Below are positions 32,530 through 44,219 of a DNA stretch of 64,000 nucleotides, in pieces. Under the pieces are notes generated by a model that saw only the letters and a program-made list of their open reading frames with translations, did not search any database and was not told the DNA's origin. The position numbers were made by a program, and so were the translations under genes. The stretch's first letter is position 1, and each line of letters opens with the position of its first letter. This DNA is from Hemileia vastatrix (taxonomy: Eukaryota; Basidiomycota; Pucciniomycetes; Pucciniales; Zaghouaniaceae), in NCBI GenBank assembly GCA_030280995.1, contig JASXTE010000014.1, positions 29,485,650-29,549,649 on the forward strand, written 5' to 3'.

Positions 32530-34808
32530 TTACTCAGCCAAGTACAGTTTTTTAGATTGAATCTAAAATTTTAAATTATTGAGTAATAATATTGATAAAG
32601 ATTCTTGGAAAATTACCCACTTGTGTAATGTTTTCTTCTATTGTAGAGGCAACAATATATCTGTAAACATGGACCTCTTTAGTTTGACCTATCCTGCAAA
32701 CTCTGTCAATGGCTTGTTTCTCCATCAAAGGGTTCCAGTAAGGTTCCTAAAAATAAAAGTTAGATTAATCATAATTTGAGAAATGGAAATCATACAATTA
32801 AGAAAACATGTGATGCCATTGTCAGATTAAGACCTTCTCCTCCAGCCTTCAAAGACACCAAAAAACACCGGAATCAATGGTAGAGAATGACTGGAGGACA
32901 ATTTCCTGTGCACCAATGTCAAGTGAACCATCAAATCTGAGATTTTGGATATTGTACTCAGAAAGAGCAAATGAAATTCTATTATTTTGAAGGTTAGTTT
33001 TAATATTTTTTCATTGAAAGAAAAACTTACAATTTGAGTGTGTCAGTCCACTCAGAGAAAATGACACATTTCATTTCTTTTTCAATAGAGTATAATTTGA
33101 GAAGGAAGTTGACCAGGTGGACAAATTTTGGACTCTCCTTCCAGTCCATTTCTTCCACCACAGATATTTCTGAATTGTGTGGGAGCTGAGGGTGATTGCA
33201 GAAACGTCGCAATGCTGATAGAGCCACTAATCCAGAAGGATCTTTAGCAGGTAAGCTGTTTTCATCCATGTTGAGCTGCTTGAATAAGGTATTATGCCGC
33301 ATGATGTACATTTCTGAAAGTTGAACCGTCAAATTGATAATGAAGTTTTGATATTTCACTCTATTTATGAAGTTAACATCCCCCTGATCCAGACATATAG
33401 AATTCTTTGTCCTTCAAATCATTATGTCCCCTAAGACGTTTTGAATAATCTTTTTTACATCGGTAAATTAGCCTTTCTTTGCTGTAGTTCCAACATATTT
33501 ATTCCATCCTTCAGAGGTTGATAGTGGCTCAAGACGTAAAAATTGAAAGATGGAAAATAAATCTTGGACTTTGTTCTGGATGGGAGTTCCAGTTAGACTA
33601 AGACGGCGAGATGTCTTTAGTGCAGTAACAGATATGGAGGACTTTGAAGATGGATCACGTATCTGACTATAGGAAAATGAATCAAATTTATTAAATCAAT
33701 AGTGATTAAAAACTTACTGTTCTTCATCCAGAATCACACGAAACCATTGAACATGGAACAAACCTTCCTCTTCTAAACTCCCTAAATCATTTATCATAAT
33801 ATGATATGATGTTAAGACAATGTCAGCCTCATGAAAGCTTATGAAATTTTCACTTCTGCCCTTTCCATGATGAATAATCACTTTAATCATCAAATCAGGA
33901 TCAGTATGCCGTAAAATTTTGTGTTCCCATTGTTTCAATAAAGTTGAGGGTACCACTATGAGTGTTGCTTTCATCTTCTTTGTGCTTGGTGAAGGGTTTT
34001 GAAGACGTGAAAATTCAGTAGCTTCATTTAAAGTACTAACAATCAGAGCAATTGTTGACACTGTCTTCCCAAGGCCCATGTAATCTGCTAATAGAATTGA
34101 TTTCGGAAGTGTGTTGGTAACTCTTCCACTCAATTCATTTTCCCAAGTCAAATCTCCACAGCACCTCCATAAATATGTTTCAGTACGCCTTTCCTGAAGT
34201 AGCATAAATGCAAGAGCCTGGCTTTGATGGAGTAAAAGGTGTGTTTTCAAATGTTGGGGTTGAGCCATAGAAGCTGGGTGACTGAATTTGATGGAGAGGA
34301 GTTCCTGTATGTGAATGAGTGAACCGTCAAGCTGAGTTGAAAACGGATATTGAACTTCACAGCCCAAGTGAAGAGAGGGTGTATAGTTAGTTGGTTCAGA
34401 AATATCCTCTTTGATAGGAAGAAGGAAGGTGTAGAGGGAAGAAATATGTGCTGGTAAACAGAAAAGTAATATATTGATTGTTGGAGGAAGGGTGAGATCT
34501 AGGTGAGGAACAAGAAGAGTCTCAATGAGTAGAAGAGGTGTTTCTTGACCAGGCATCCAACCACCAACTGGAGCTATAGTTGTTGAGGAGGATGGTTTTC
34601 CAAGAAGAGTGTAGAGCACCTTTGCATGTGTAGAGATAAGATTTCCCACACAAAACTTTGGCTTCTGTGAAAATATTTTGGTAATATTTTCAGTTTTAAA
34701 TAAATAAATAGAAACATGCTGTTTCTGAACTGAAGCTGTATTGTGACTAGTTGTGGTGTAGGACCTCAAGATGCCAATACAAATGGGTTTGATAGTAGAA
34801 ACATCCAT
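32530..34808 (-). pseudogene. SNF2-family helicase-like ATPase, damaged, about five exons
   Basis: The ATG at 34808 gives MDVSTIKPICIGILRSY. Motif I is ILLADYMGLGKTVSTIALI (Walker A GLGKT), then TLIVVPSTLLKQWEHKIL and a DEEH box formed only after removing intron 33667-33717. LTGTPIQNKVQDLF follows. Stops at 33468-33470 (TAA) and 33414-33416 (TGA in IMI-stop-RTK) break exon 2. The C-terminal lobe (LSEYNIQNLRFDGSLD, SLKAGGEGLNLT, EPYWNPLMEKQAIDRVCRIG) needs one base change at an A/T run near 32860 and introns at 32979-33030, 32747-32795 and about 32563-32620. It ends IQSKKLYLAE, typical of Rad5/Rad16-like proteins. No RING domain is seen. Function lost or residual. Confidence 0.78.
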
Positions 34809-36173
34809 GATGGTAAAGAAATAAAAGATGGGACAATATTTTGAGGAAGCAGAGCCCTATATATAGGACTTGATATTTTGGGAACAAAGGGACTTTTTTG
34901 TTTGGAAGTGTTTTAATTTAATGCAGAAGTATAAAGGGCTAAATTAATAATGTAAATCCTTCAATTTTATATAAAAACTACATGTACTACATAATAAATC
35001 TTCATTTTTAAATAGTAAAAACTTTCAAGGAACTTTATTTTTAATTTTTTGGAGGTGTATTTAATAAATTAAATTCATATTTTGTAAAAAAAGGTCATCA
35101 AATATAGTTTGAGAGATCAATAATTAAATAATACTGATTTGCCTACATTTACTTTAGCTTACAGCTGCTTACATAAATTAATAATGATTATATTTTTTCA
35201 TATTTCACTTGAATAATCATCTTGCAACATTCTAAGAACCTTTTTCCTAGAAATGGTTTTAGATTTGAAGGCTAGATGTGTTCAGTGTATAGAATAATAT
35301 CACAATATATTTTAGTACATTTGATTAAATTTTACCTTATGAAATAGCTTATTAAAATTCAAAAACAGCTTTTAATTTCCCAATGAAATTTTAAGGAATT
35401 TATATGTACCTTGATATTGGGAATCTTGAAAATTGCTATCTTCAACACCAAAAAATTATACAAAAAATTTGACATAAAAAATTTAATTTTATAAAAACCA
35501 AAAAAAAAAATTATTATTTTATATTTTAAGAACAGTATATTATTAATTTTACCTTCATTACCTCTGACATACCCCTTTGAATCACTTATTTTAAACCTTT
35601 GAAGCCCCCCTTTAGCCCCTCTGTCACCCCCAGTGGGGCCCCCCTGGGGCCGACTGGGGGTGGAAAAGGGGCTTAAAAAGTGCCAGGAAAGGCTGCGCAA
35701 AGGTGTTTCTCTCTAGTAAAATTCTGTTAAACCCCTCATAAAAACCTTTCTCAATTCCATAAACTTAAAATCCATAACCTTATATAAATATTATGTTTAA
35801 TCTCTGCTTACTTTTTTTCTCTCTCTCCATGTTGCCAGTCACAAATATATATATATGTTATTTCCCATCAAATATGTAGTTGAAAAAAATAAATTTTTTG
35901 TTGATTTAGTCCTATGAAACTCCCCAATTACTCACTTTTCACATTGAAAAAAGAATTACCTATATACTTATTCCAAAGTCATCACCTGTCCCATTTCCCT
36001 TATTCATGGTATGATGGACCATAATGTTTAAATTATGGTGCATTGAACCTTTTTTTAAACTCACATTCTCTGATCCCATGAAAAAAAATCCCACAATTAT
36101 TTTTATTTTCATGGGACCACAGTATTTTAACTCAACTATTTTTGCTATATTAATCAAACATTCAATTTCTTAT
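34809..36173. other. Intergenic, AT-rich, with a short GC-rich foldback block
   Basis: Mostly A/T with no supported gene. At about 35605-35700 a GC-rich block (CACCCCCAGTGGGGCCCCCC then TGGGGCCGACTGGGGGTGG) can fold on itself and differs sharply in base composition from everything near it. Confidence 0.4.
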
Positions 36174-36969
36174 GGCTCATTTTTGAGCCAGGATTGGTGC
36201 CTGCTACTTAGTCACGTGCAGCAAAGTATCGCTGCAACACTTTGCTGCATGTGACCAGCAGCTAGCCACCAAAGGCTGGGTCAAATGAGCCACATCTGTT
36301 TTATGATATGGTCCATTTGACCTGGCCACCTAAACCATTACTTGTCACGTGCAGCAAAGTATCGCAGCGATACTTTGCTGTACATGACCTTTTTTTCCTC
36401 GCCTTGGCTTGGTCAAATAGACCATAACTTAATGCTATGGTCTATCTGACCATAGCCAGGGAGAAGGCGCTGTCACGTGCAGTGAACTGTCGCTGCGACT
36501 CTTTTCTGCACATGACCAGCCTTCTCCTATGCCCCCTTGGGCAGATGGGCCATAGTATCAAAGTACTATGGTCTATCTGACCCAGGGTGTGGCTGGAGAG
36601 GGCTGGTCACGTTGCTGCGACTCTTTGCTGCACGTGAACAGCCTTCTCCTATGCCCCCTTGGGCAGATGGACCATAGTATCAAAGTACTATGGTCTATCT
36701 GACCCAGGGTGTGGCCGGAGAGGGCTGGTCATGTGCAGTGAAGAGTTGCAGCAACAGTTCGCTGCACGTGAAAGCGCCTTCTCCCTGGCTATGGTCAGAT
36801 AGACCATAACATTAAGTTATGGTCTATCTGACCAAGCCAAGGAGAGGAAAAAAAAGGTCACGTGCAGCAAAGTATCGCTGTGATACTTTGCTGCACGTGA
36901 CCTAGAGGTGAGAAGCAAAAAAAAAAGGGAAATAGCTAGATGGACCAGATATTCTGGTTCATCTAGCTA
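36174..36969. repeat. Array of 13 alternating palindromes of two types
   Basis: Type A (about 45 bp, arms GTCACGTGCAGCAAAG) occurs at 36211, 36344, 36472, 36605 (shortened), 36727 and 36856. Type B (about 43 bp, arms GGTCAGATAGACCATA or close) occurs at 36174 (short), 36279, 36411, 36539, 36661, 36792 and 36933. They strictly alternate. The copy at 36856-36902 has perfect 21-base arms around GCTGT. The order and the sequence between them are also mirrored about a centre near 36620, so 36344-36902 is one large foldback with palindromes nested in it. Outer parts of type A contain CACGTG. No reading frame is preserved. Confidence 0.9.
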
Positions 36970-37472
36970 TACTGTGAGAAAAAGAAATGACCATATGAAA
37001 ATAAGTATTAGTGATACCTTTTTTCATATGGCTAAAAAATGAAAATAAAAAATAATAAAAAATTTAAATGTGCCATTAGGCAAAATAAATAATAATATAG
37101 AAAAATTGAGAGTTAATAAAAATTTAAAGAAAATTTCAATTAACTTAAGTATATGTTAATTTATAGTAAGCTCAAATTAATCACAAAAAATCAAAAACAC
37201 CACAAAGAAAAAACAAAATCAGGCGGGCTGTGAAATAACATGGCTGTGCTATGCACATATGAGTTCAATTTAATTTTTATAATATTATATTTCAATTTAA
37301 ATTAATATATATAAATTTGTGCATAAATTAAAATGTATTGTATTCAACTTCAATGTGAATAATGAATATGATATGACCTTCACATTGAGATTCATGCACA
37401 ATTACATCTGCAGCTGCTTCTTTCTTCCTTTAACCAAAATCAGGCTCAACTCTCTCAACTCATTCAGATATT
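36970..37472. other. AT-rich upstream region of the gene at 37473
   Basis: One more inverted repeat (CCATATGAAAA ... TTTTCATATGG, about 36991-37032) follows the palindrome array. The rest is A/T-rich with no gene seen. Confidence 0.4.
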
Positions 37473-40039
37473 ATGCCTTCCCAGACTTCAAACCCTAGCC
37501 AAGCCCCTCCAAGCTCTCCCTCTGTGGCTGAAGAATCAGCATTGCCTGTACCTGCTACAGCACAAGTTTCTACTCAAGATAAAGATAATGCTGGAACAGG
37601 AAAGTCTAATTTTTTGTGTAATTTTTACCTCTTGAGTTCTTTTTTTTTACTTTGGTCTCTTCTTGTATCAATTAGAGTCTGGAAAGTTTTCTAAGTCCAT
37701 GGATATATCTAGCCCTCTCTCCTCTATAATAGATTCTCAAGAATCAGGTGGAGGCTCTGGTGAGTTTTTTGTATCATTATTAGTTTTATTTTGAGCTAAC
37801 AAGCTCTACTTCAGATGGTGCTTCAGATCACGCTCACAAAATGGAAGACTTTGAAGAGCACGATGACAGAATTTTGAAGGATGAAGTCATTCAAGTCTTA
37901 AAGGATGATTTCCTCACATCTGTATCTGAGTTTCAAGCATCAGTGGAGAAACTTGCTGGCAAGAAGATTCTTTCAGGAGAAATCAAGCAAAAGGTTCAAG
38001 AGCTTCTACTTGAATGTGAAAAATCCAAAAAAAGTATGTATTCTAGTATTAATTATTTTTCAAATAACTAATTTCTTCAATTTTAGCTGTTGCTAGTGGA
38101 AAACAGCTTCCACCAAATGATCAAATTGTCATCATTGATTTCACGAACGAACCTGAAAGAAGGGCTTCAAAAAGAAAACAGACCATTAAAGTTTCCAGCC
38201 ATCCTGTTCTATCTGACTCAGAGGATGACTCCCAGCCTCACTCAAAGCTACGTTCACTATACAAAAAGGATGCACCCAAGAGGCAAAGGTTATCAGCTAA
38301 TCTAGATTCTTCACTACCACAAGCCTCAACCTTTGAGATACCTCCTCCCCCAGAGGAAACTTCATCAGCTCCCTGTATCCCCAATCCTTTGGTCTCAATT
38401 CCTGAACCTGCTAAAAATATTGAAGCTCCATCACTCCCTTCAAAGAAACCTGCTGGTTCTAAAGCAACTGTTACCAAATCTATCATCCAATTAACCCCTT
38501 CTAAACCTCCCCCTTCTAAATCTCCCACTGCTAAATCTCCCACTGCTACATCTCCCCCTGCTCCATCTCTGCCTGTTCAATCTCCTGCTCAGTCCCCCTC
38601 AACTCAAAATCCTGTTAACGCTCCAGCTGAAAAATCTATCCCTGATGAATCCTCAAGACCCTTATCTGCTTCAACTTCATTGCAACTGGCTGGCCCTCCA
38701 GAATCTTCTTCAACTTCAAAAGAACAAAGTTCTATCCCTGCTTCCTCTACATCTTTCCCTCCCCAACCCACTTCAGCTCCCATTGCCTCATCTTCAACTG
38801 CCGTTCCTTCCACTGCCCCAGCTTCTACATCCAATCCAGATAATGAGGCATCATCATCTACTGCTAAATCAAATTACCGCTTTGTTATGGCCCAGCATAG
38901 AGAATCTGTGGAAAAAATTTGTTCCGCATTTTCAGGTAGAATGGATTGAGATGCCTGGAGGAAAATGGCATTAAATTCTTACAGTATATTGGAGTATCAT
39001 CACTCTATCAAGGTTGATTCCTCTAGTGAAACAAATAATTCAACAAAATGTGCCTGGCAGCAAGAAAGCTGCTCTATAGGGAAATGGCTTTAGCAGGTTT
39101 TGACTTTAGGTATGTTATTTCATATTTTCATCTGAATTATAATAGCAGTGGTTGATATTTTTTACAGCACCTTCTTACCTCCTTCCCTCAGAATCTGAAC
39201 TATGGTATCAACGTGACATCTTCCATACAGGCTTTATCAACAGTAAATTCAAGAATTCAACCTACTTATTTACTGCTCTTCTCCAGCTAAATGAGCCATC
39301 CAAGTGTCAGAAGAATTTTTGGGCTCATCTTATAATGGAAGCAATCAGTTTATCCAGACCCCAATTGAATTCTTCAAGAGAAACTTTTCAGACTGGCAGC
39401 ACTAAAGATAGTGTCCTAGATGCTATCTCATACTTGGAGAGCTTGAAGATACAGAAAGATGTCAACAATGAAGAGAAATCAGATGCACTGTCAACTAGTA
39501 AGAAGGTTTCTATTGGACATCTCACTCTTCTTCATGACCGAATCCTTGTTATGCTTCAATGTTTGACTATGTTGAAGGGATACTCCAAAAAATCTGACTT
39601 TTTGTTGGAAGAAAAAACTGGGGATACTTTGGTTAAATCAAAAACAAACACAGAACTTCAGTCAGAAAACCAGGATAAAAACTATTCTTATCTAGCTTTT
39701 TTCTTAGCTGGTGGGGTAAGAGGTTTGTTTATGTGCAAGGATGATATCAGGAAGGCAAGATATGTTTTTTGTGCTGAGCTAATTGAGGTCACTAATTGGC
39801 TCAAGAAGAGTCACAAAAACAGGGATAGAGTCAAGTGGCCCAGGATACATAAATACATTGTTGATATTATTTTTACCTGTCTGGGTTCTGACAATTTTTT
39901 CAATAAGTTTAGTATGAGTATTGAAGACATTTCAATGGCTATTGTTTTAGATTTTTTAGAGCAATGTTCTGTAGATACTAAAAACCAGGAACTTCCATGG
40001 ATTGGAAAGGGGGGAAAAAAGATCAGCCTCCTAGTATAA
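37473..40039 (+). pseudogene. Unrecognised multi-exon gene, low-complexity middle, conserved-looking C-terminal part
   Basis: The ATG at 37473 opens MPSQTSNPSQAPPSSPSVAE. The first intron is not resolved. Later exons join well: one ends GGGSG before GTGAG and resumes at DGASDHAHKMEDFEEHDDRI, and another follows KSKK with a 53-base intron. Exon 4 holds IVIIDFTNEPERRASKRKQT and a long Ser/Pro/Lys-rich stretch with SKSPTAKSPTATSPP repeats. It meets a TGA at 38947-38949 (MD-stop-DAWRKMAL) but the frame stays open after it. The last exon, from about 39165, encodes 290 residues (SELWYQRDIFHTGFINSKF, YSYLAFFLAGGVRGLFMCKD, WPRIHKYIVDIIFTCLGSDN). I do not know the family. It ends 60 bases before retrotransposon Ty3-2. 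Confidence 0.5.
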
Positions 40040-40100
40040 GCTTTTAAATACATTGCTTTATTTTTTTAAATAAATATGATCTGATTATCTTTTTCATGTT

Positions 40101-41170
40101 ATGGTAAGGTAAACTCTTACAGTCGCCTTGCTGTAAGCAGAATCCGGAGGAGATATGTGGATTTAGCTGAAAACCCCGTCCTTCCAATAAAAATAACAAA
40201 ATGGGTGTTCTAAATCACTAAGCTAACCAATCTACTTAGATATGATTTATAAAATAATGAAACTCTAAAATATTTAACGCTTATTGAGATTTAAAGAAAG
40301 TGGCTGTTGATAAAAGAAATACTGATAACAACAATTAAGGTGTACCAGTGAAAGATCTGTAAAGATTGACTTTTATGTTTTTATAATAATTTGAATTTTT
40401 ATGAGACAGCAATAATCAAGTCCCAGCGATGAAGACCTTTCTAAAGATACCCTGTATGAAGTGTGATTTTAATTGTTGAGTAGTATTTCTAAAATGTTAT
40501 ATATAAAATATAAAGTTATAAGGGTATTACAATTTATTTTAATTTGTTGAGTAATAAAAAAAATGAGACTGTGGTGGTTAAAGATTAAGCTGTATGATGT
40601 GTCCCCCCTCTCAATTTCGAGTTTGAGAAGCGCTTAAGTATTCCTAGTCACGTGCCTAAGTTTTCCCCTCCAGAGCTCAGCCAGAGTCAATCCGGAGCCC
40701 GTCCGGACTCAATTAGAACCTTTAAAACTATAATAAAAAATCTAGAAAAATTACATATAATAGAGCCACTTCCCTTTTACATTCCAATTTAATTTTCGTA
40801 GTCTGCGCAGCTCTAATTACCCCGTGAAAATTCATCAAAGTTAAGTAATTTTTGAAAACGTAAATATTTCTATAAAACTTTAAAATTCATTTAAAAATAT
40901 AAAAAAAATAGTAAAAATTCTGAGAAAATTTCCCAAGGTTCTTGAGTGACTTGACTTGATACTTATAAATTTTTCAGACCGTAAAAATAAGTTTTCTCCG
41001 TAAAATAAATTGTATTTGTGTAGGCATTCGCTTGTGACCAATTTCTTCATATTTTAAACTCCAATAAATTAAATAAAACCCTTTTTATAAAAAATAATAA
41101 CGCCAATCTTGCACGCCGTAATAACTCCATTTACATATTTAGGTGCCGTACTAAACTTTAGGCTACCACA
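40101..41170 (-). repeat. 3' LTR of Ty3-2
   Basis: On the minus strand it begins TGTGGTAGCCTAAAG and ends CCTTACCAT. The 5-bp duplication requires this unusual AT end rather than CA. It contains TCACGTGCC. It also sits directly upstream of the plus-strand gene at 41294, so it could act as its promoter. Confidence 0.95.
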
Positions 41171-41180
41171 TCCTCCCTCC
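41171..41180 (-). other. Polypurine tract of Ty3-2
   Basis: Minus strand GGAGGGAGGA abuts the TGTGG start of the 3' LTR. Confidence 0.85.
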
Positions 41181-41293
41181 AATTGAGAATGTCCCCATTC
41201 TTAAAACTTTGCATAAGTGGTCGAACACAATATTCATCTTTAACCTTCAACCACCATCTTCTTTAATCAACTATAAAATTCATCTTCATCAAT

Positions 41294-41986
41294 ATGTCTT
41301 CCAAAGAACTTGTCGCTCCATGTGAACTCTGCGCTCGATACCAGGTACCTTGTTTAATGTCCAACCCTAATCTTCCTGGCAGAACAGCTTGCGACTTATG
41401 CCGTGTGAAAAAAGTCAAATGCAACCGGCCAATAGTTCCTTCTAAAACAAACGTATATTTAGGACCAGCAGCTCTCCCTGATCCCTCAACTTCTAAAAAG
41501 CGATCCAAAATTCCTGTCTTCTTAAAACGAATAAGATCAAAAACAGCTTCAAAAGTTCAATCTTCATCAACGGATCCCGGCCTAATTTTGCCTTCACAAG
41601 ATCCTAATCCTATAACGCCAGTACCCCCAACTAACTTTGCTGAGACTATGTTTCCTGGCTCTAAATGTAAGACCCTATTTATCTTACTAAAAAAAACTTT
41701 TAATCAAAATTGACTAAACCTATGACTTAATAACATATTTGAACTTCTAGCTGTCGAAATAACCAACACTGATGATGTTGGTAGAGTGAAGACGGACTAT
41801 ATCAATCATTACCCAAATTTTCATTGCTATCTTTTTCTTGACTTTACTAATGAGTTGAAATGAAAAATGCTGGCCTATTTTCAAGAAACTCCAGCTAATA
41901 ACCATGAAGACCTCATGAAAAGAAGAATTTTAATGCAAAGCTTTGATAATGATGTTGAACAATTTCAAAGAAATTATCTTTTCTAA
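41294..41986 (+). pseudogene. Antisense gene 1 in Ty3-2: Zn(2)Cys(6)-like protein, one internal stop
   Basis: The ATG at 41294 starts MSSKELVAPCELCARYQVPC. Two CX2CX6C half-clusters (CELCARYQVPC and CDLCRVKKVKC) 12 residues apart follow the Gal4-type Zn(2)Cys(6) spacing, and the basic ACDLCRVKKVKCNRP matches its DNA-contact helix. A Ser/Pro/Lys-rich linker follows. A GT-AG intron (41667-41750) joins to a C-terminal part, VEITNTDDVGRVKTDYINHY. A TGA at 41861-41863 cuts it, but the frame continues KMLAYFQETPANNHEDLMKR to 41986. TATAAAA lies about 20 bases upstream of the ATG, just beyond the LTR. It runs opposite to the retrotransposon genes. Role unknown: DNA binding is inferred from the cluster only. 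Confidence 0.65.
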
Positions 41987-42197
41987 CAGTATAACTTGAT
42001 AAAATTTTGTTTTTGCTTGGTCTTCTTAAACTTTCAACATAAATGATGTTTTCTTTCTTCTCTGGCCTGATATAACATAAAATAAAATAATATAAATCTT
42101 GTGATGATTCCACTACTGAGAGCAAGGTTTGAATCCCTTCAGACTCCCATATACCAGTCTTCCTTCTTGTCACAGCATTGAGAGAGTGGATCTTCCT

Positions 42198-42285
42198 ATG
42201 AGCCGAATACTCCTGATTCCAACCTCATAGGGCCCCCCACTGAGCCGAATTCTATGATTCCAATCTCGCCATAAGGTCCTCCAAG
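42198..42285. repeat. Two-copy direct repeat
   Basis: TGAGCCGAAT...TGATTCCAA..TC is repeated at 42199 and 42242. The function is unknown. Confidence 0.5.
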
Positions 42286-42575
42286 CTTCACACCAAAAAA
42301 AAATGGCCTAACTATGAGGCACTAAAAAATCATTCCCTAAAATCCAACTACCATCCTAACTTCTGATTCCTTCATCACAATTTTCAAACTTTGCTATACA
42401 GCAAACCCATAAAATACTTTTGCCAGGCTTCCAATAATAATATTAACTTTAGACCATGTTAAAGCGCCACAAATTTCACCTAATTAACCATTATGCTTTC
42501 TTTAGCATCATCACCACCTAAAGTTTTAACCTCCTAAAGCTATCAGCACCCAATTCCAGAAATAATTGAATAACC

Positions 42576-43045
42576 AGTTTAGAGTCTTAGGGGACAGTGA
42601 TAAATTAAAAGATTGAATTGAGTTATCCAAACAAGATTGACATTCCAATTTAAAGTCTTGGTAGACCAAACATATAATCAATTGCCAGTTTATGGTCTTG
42701 GTGGACCAAAGATCGTTTAAGTGCATAAATATCTTGATATATTCCTAAGTAAGGCCTAGGCTTGACCAAAGATTGAATAAATTTGATAATCCAGTTTAAT
42801 GTCATAGTGGACCAAACATTTGATCGACAAGTAATCCAGTATAAGGCCATAGTGATCCAATGAATGTTGAATTATCCTGCAGATATTAATTTTCCAGTTT
42901 AAAGTCATAGTGGACTAAACAATGAATGAACTACCAGTTTAAAGTCATGGTGGACCAAACATTTAATCGATAAGAAATCCAGTTTAAGGTCATGGTGGAC
43001 CCAGCACATGATAATAGTCCAGTTTAAGGTCTTGGTGGACCTAAC
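42576..43045 (-). repeat. Cluster of about ten short hairpin repeats (Ty3-2 tail)
   Basis: Read on the minus strand each copy is a 3-5 bp stem, a six-base loop (CACCAT, CACCAA, CACTAT or close) and a tail TTAAACTGG. Stems differ: GGTC/GACC at 42685 and about 42977, AGTC/GACT at about 42895, AGGTC/GACCT near 43019. Further copies in the element use CCTC/GAGG (45301, 46953, 47009, 48985 and eight in 49100-49615) or AGTC/GACT (44852). The segment lies between the two antisense genes and has no other coding content. Confidence 0.85.
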
Positions 43046-43135
43046 AACTTCTCTATCCTTGAACCCAGATTTTGCCACCAGCTTTCTTCATCCTAGTTTC
43101 AAGTTTTCTTCTTCAAAAAAATATCTCCTAACAAG

Positions 43136-44149
43136 ATGAAACCTTCTGACTTCATTGCTTCAGCTGATCAATCTTGCAAATACTGTGCCTTCACCCATAG
43201 GGAATGTATCTTCTCTTTTAACTGGCAAAAGCACACTTATAACAGGGCCTGTTTATCCTGCTATGAGAAGAAAAGAAAATGTTCTGGTTTGAACTGTGGT
43301 TCTTTCCCCATCACTGCTACTAGCTTCGCCACCTTCTGCAAACCTCTTCCTTCTTCTTCACCTTCTACTCCACCCCCTATTCCATCAACCTCTAAAGATC
43401 CCATCCCTTTTTCTCCATCAGCCTATTTAAATCTTTCTCCATCACCTAATCCTCTGGGTCCTTCTCTCCAATCTAGACTTGCTGCTACTCCCCCAAGAAC
43501 TCTTGCTGCTCCCAAGGCCATGCTTCAACCTTCTAACAATTCTTCTCCTTCTTCCAACATCTTGAAGCACAAAAGGTCCTATAATAGCCAGCAGTCTTCA
43601 TCTTCTCTTGTATCATCCAAAAGGCCCAGAACATCTACTTCAAACACCAAATCCAACACCAGTCCTCCTCATCTATCAAAAATAAAAAATCCATTTCTAA
43701 ACATAAAAAATCCCACTCCATTACCAAGTAAGCCATTTATCTATGATCATGATAGTGTTGACACAGGTTAGTTGTCTCTTTTTATTTTCTTAATCTTCAG
43801 GTTTTAATTTTCTGATATTTTAATTTGATAAGCGTCCACCGGTTCTCCAATTTCATATTCTGCTTATGAACTACCAGAACCTAATCCAAGCTTCCCTAGA
43901 GTTCCAATTCACCTAGTGTCTGAAAAGCTTTTTGCTAATTTTAATAACCTTATCGCTTATTTCCAACGATACCCGCCCTCTGATAGATCAGAATCTTGGA
44001 TGAGAGAGCAACTGTTAAGAGACCTTTTCAAAATAGCCAACTGGCTTCAACACTATCGTGACCGTGAAATAAGATTCGAATCCCAGGAAATCAATCAAGG
44101 TCCTTCTAAATTTTCTAATTTCGATTCTTCAAAAGATAACAACCCTTGA
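43136..44149 (+). CDS. Antisense gene 2 in Ty3-2: Zn(2)Cys(6)-like protein, 315 aa, intact
   Basis: Exons 43136-43766 and 43833-44149 join in frame across a 66-base GT-AG intron with no stops. Residues ~15-50 hold CKYCAFTHREC and CLSCYEKKRKC, two CX2CX6C half-clusters 14 residues apart with a basic second half, as in fungal Zn(2)Cys(6) proteins. A Pro/Ser-rich linker (PLPSSSPSTPPPIPS) contains basic islands (SSKRPRTS, possible nuclear signal). The C-terminal part (LFANFNNLIAYFQRYPP, ESWMREQLLRDLFKIANWL) resembles the end of antisense gene 1, so the two look like paralogues. The canonical intron on the plus strand shows this strand is meant to be transcribed. No retroviral or retrotransposon family I know has this gene. 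Confidence 0.75.
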
Positions 44150-44219
44150 TGGTGTTCTTCCTGGTATGTAGCTTTCTTGAATAATGTTTGAAAAATAAAA
44201 TATAAACATCTAAACTACC

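Noticed and set aside
35359..35700. 113-codon minus-strand frame
   Set aside because: It joins the GC-rich foldback block to A/T sequence with no protein-like composition.
42576..43045. Possible CRISPR array
   Set aside because: The repeats are short hairpins with irregular spacing, variable stems and similar copies elsewhere in the retrotransposon. No cas genes, and the genome is eukaryotic.
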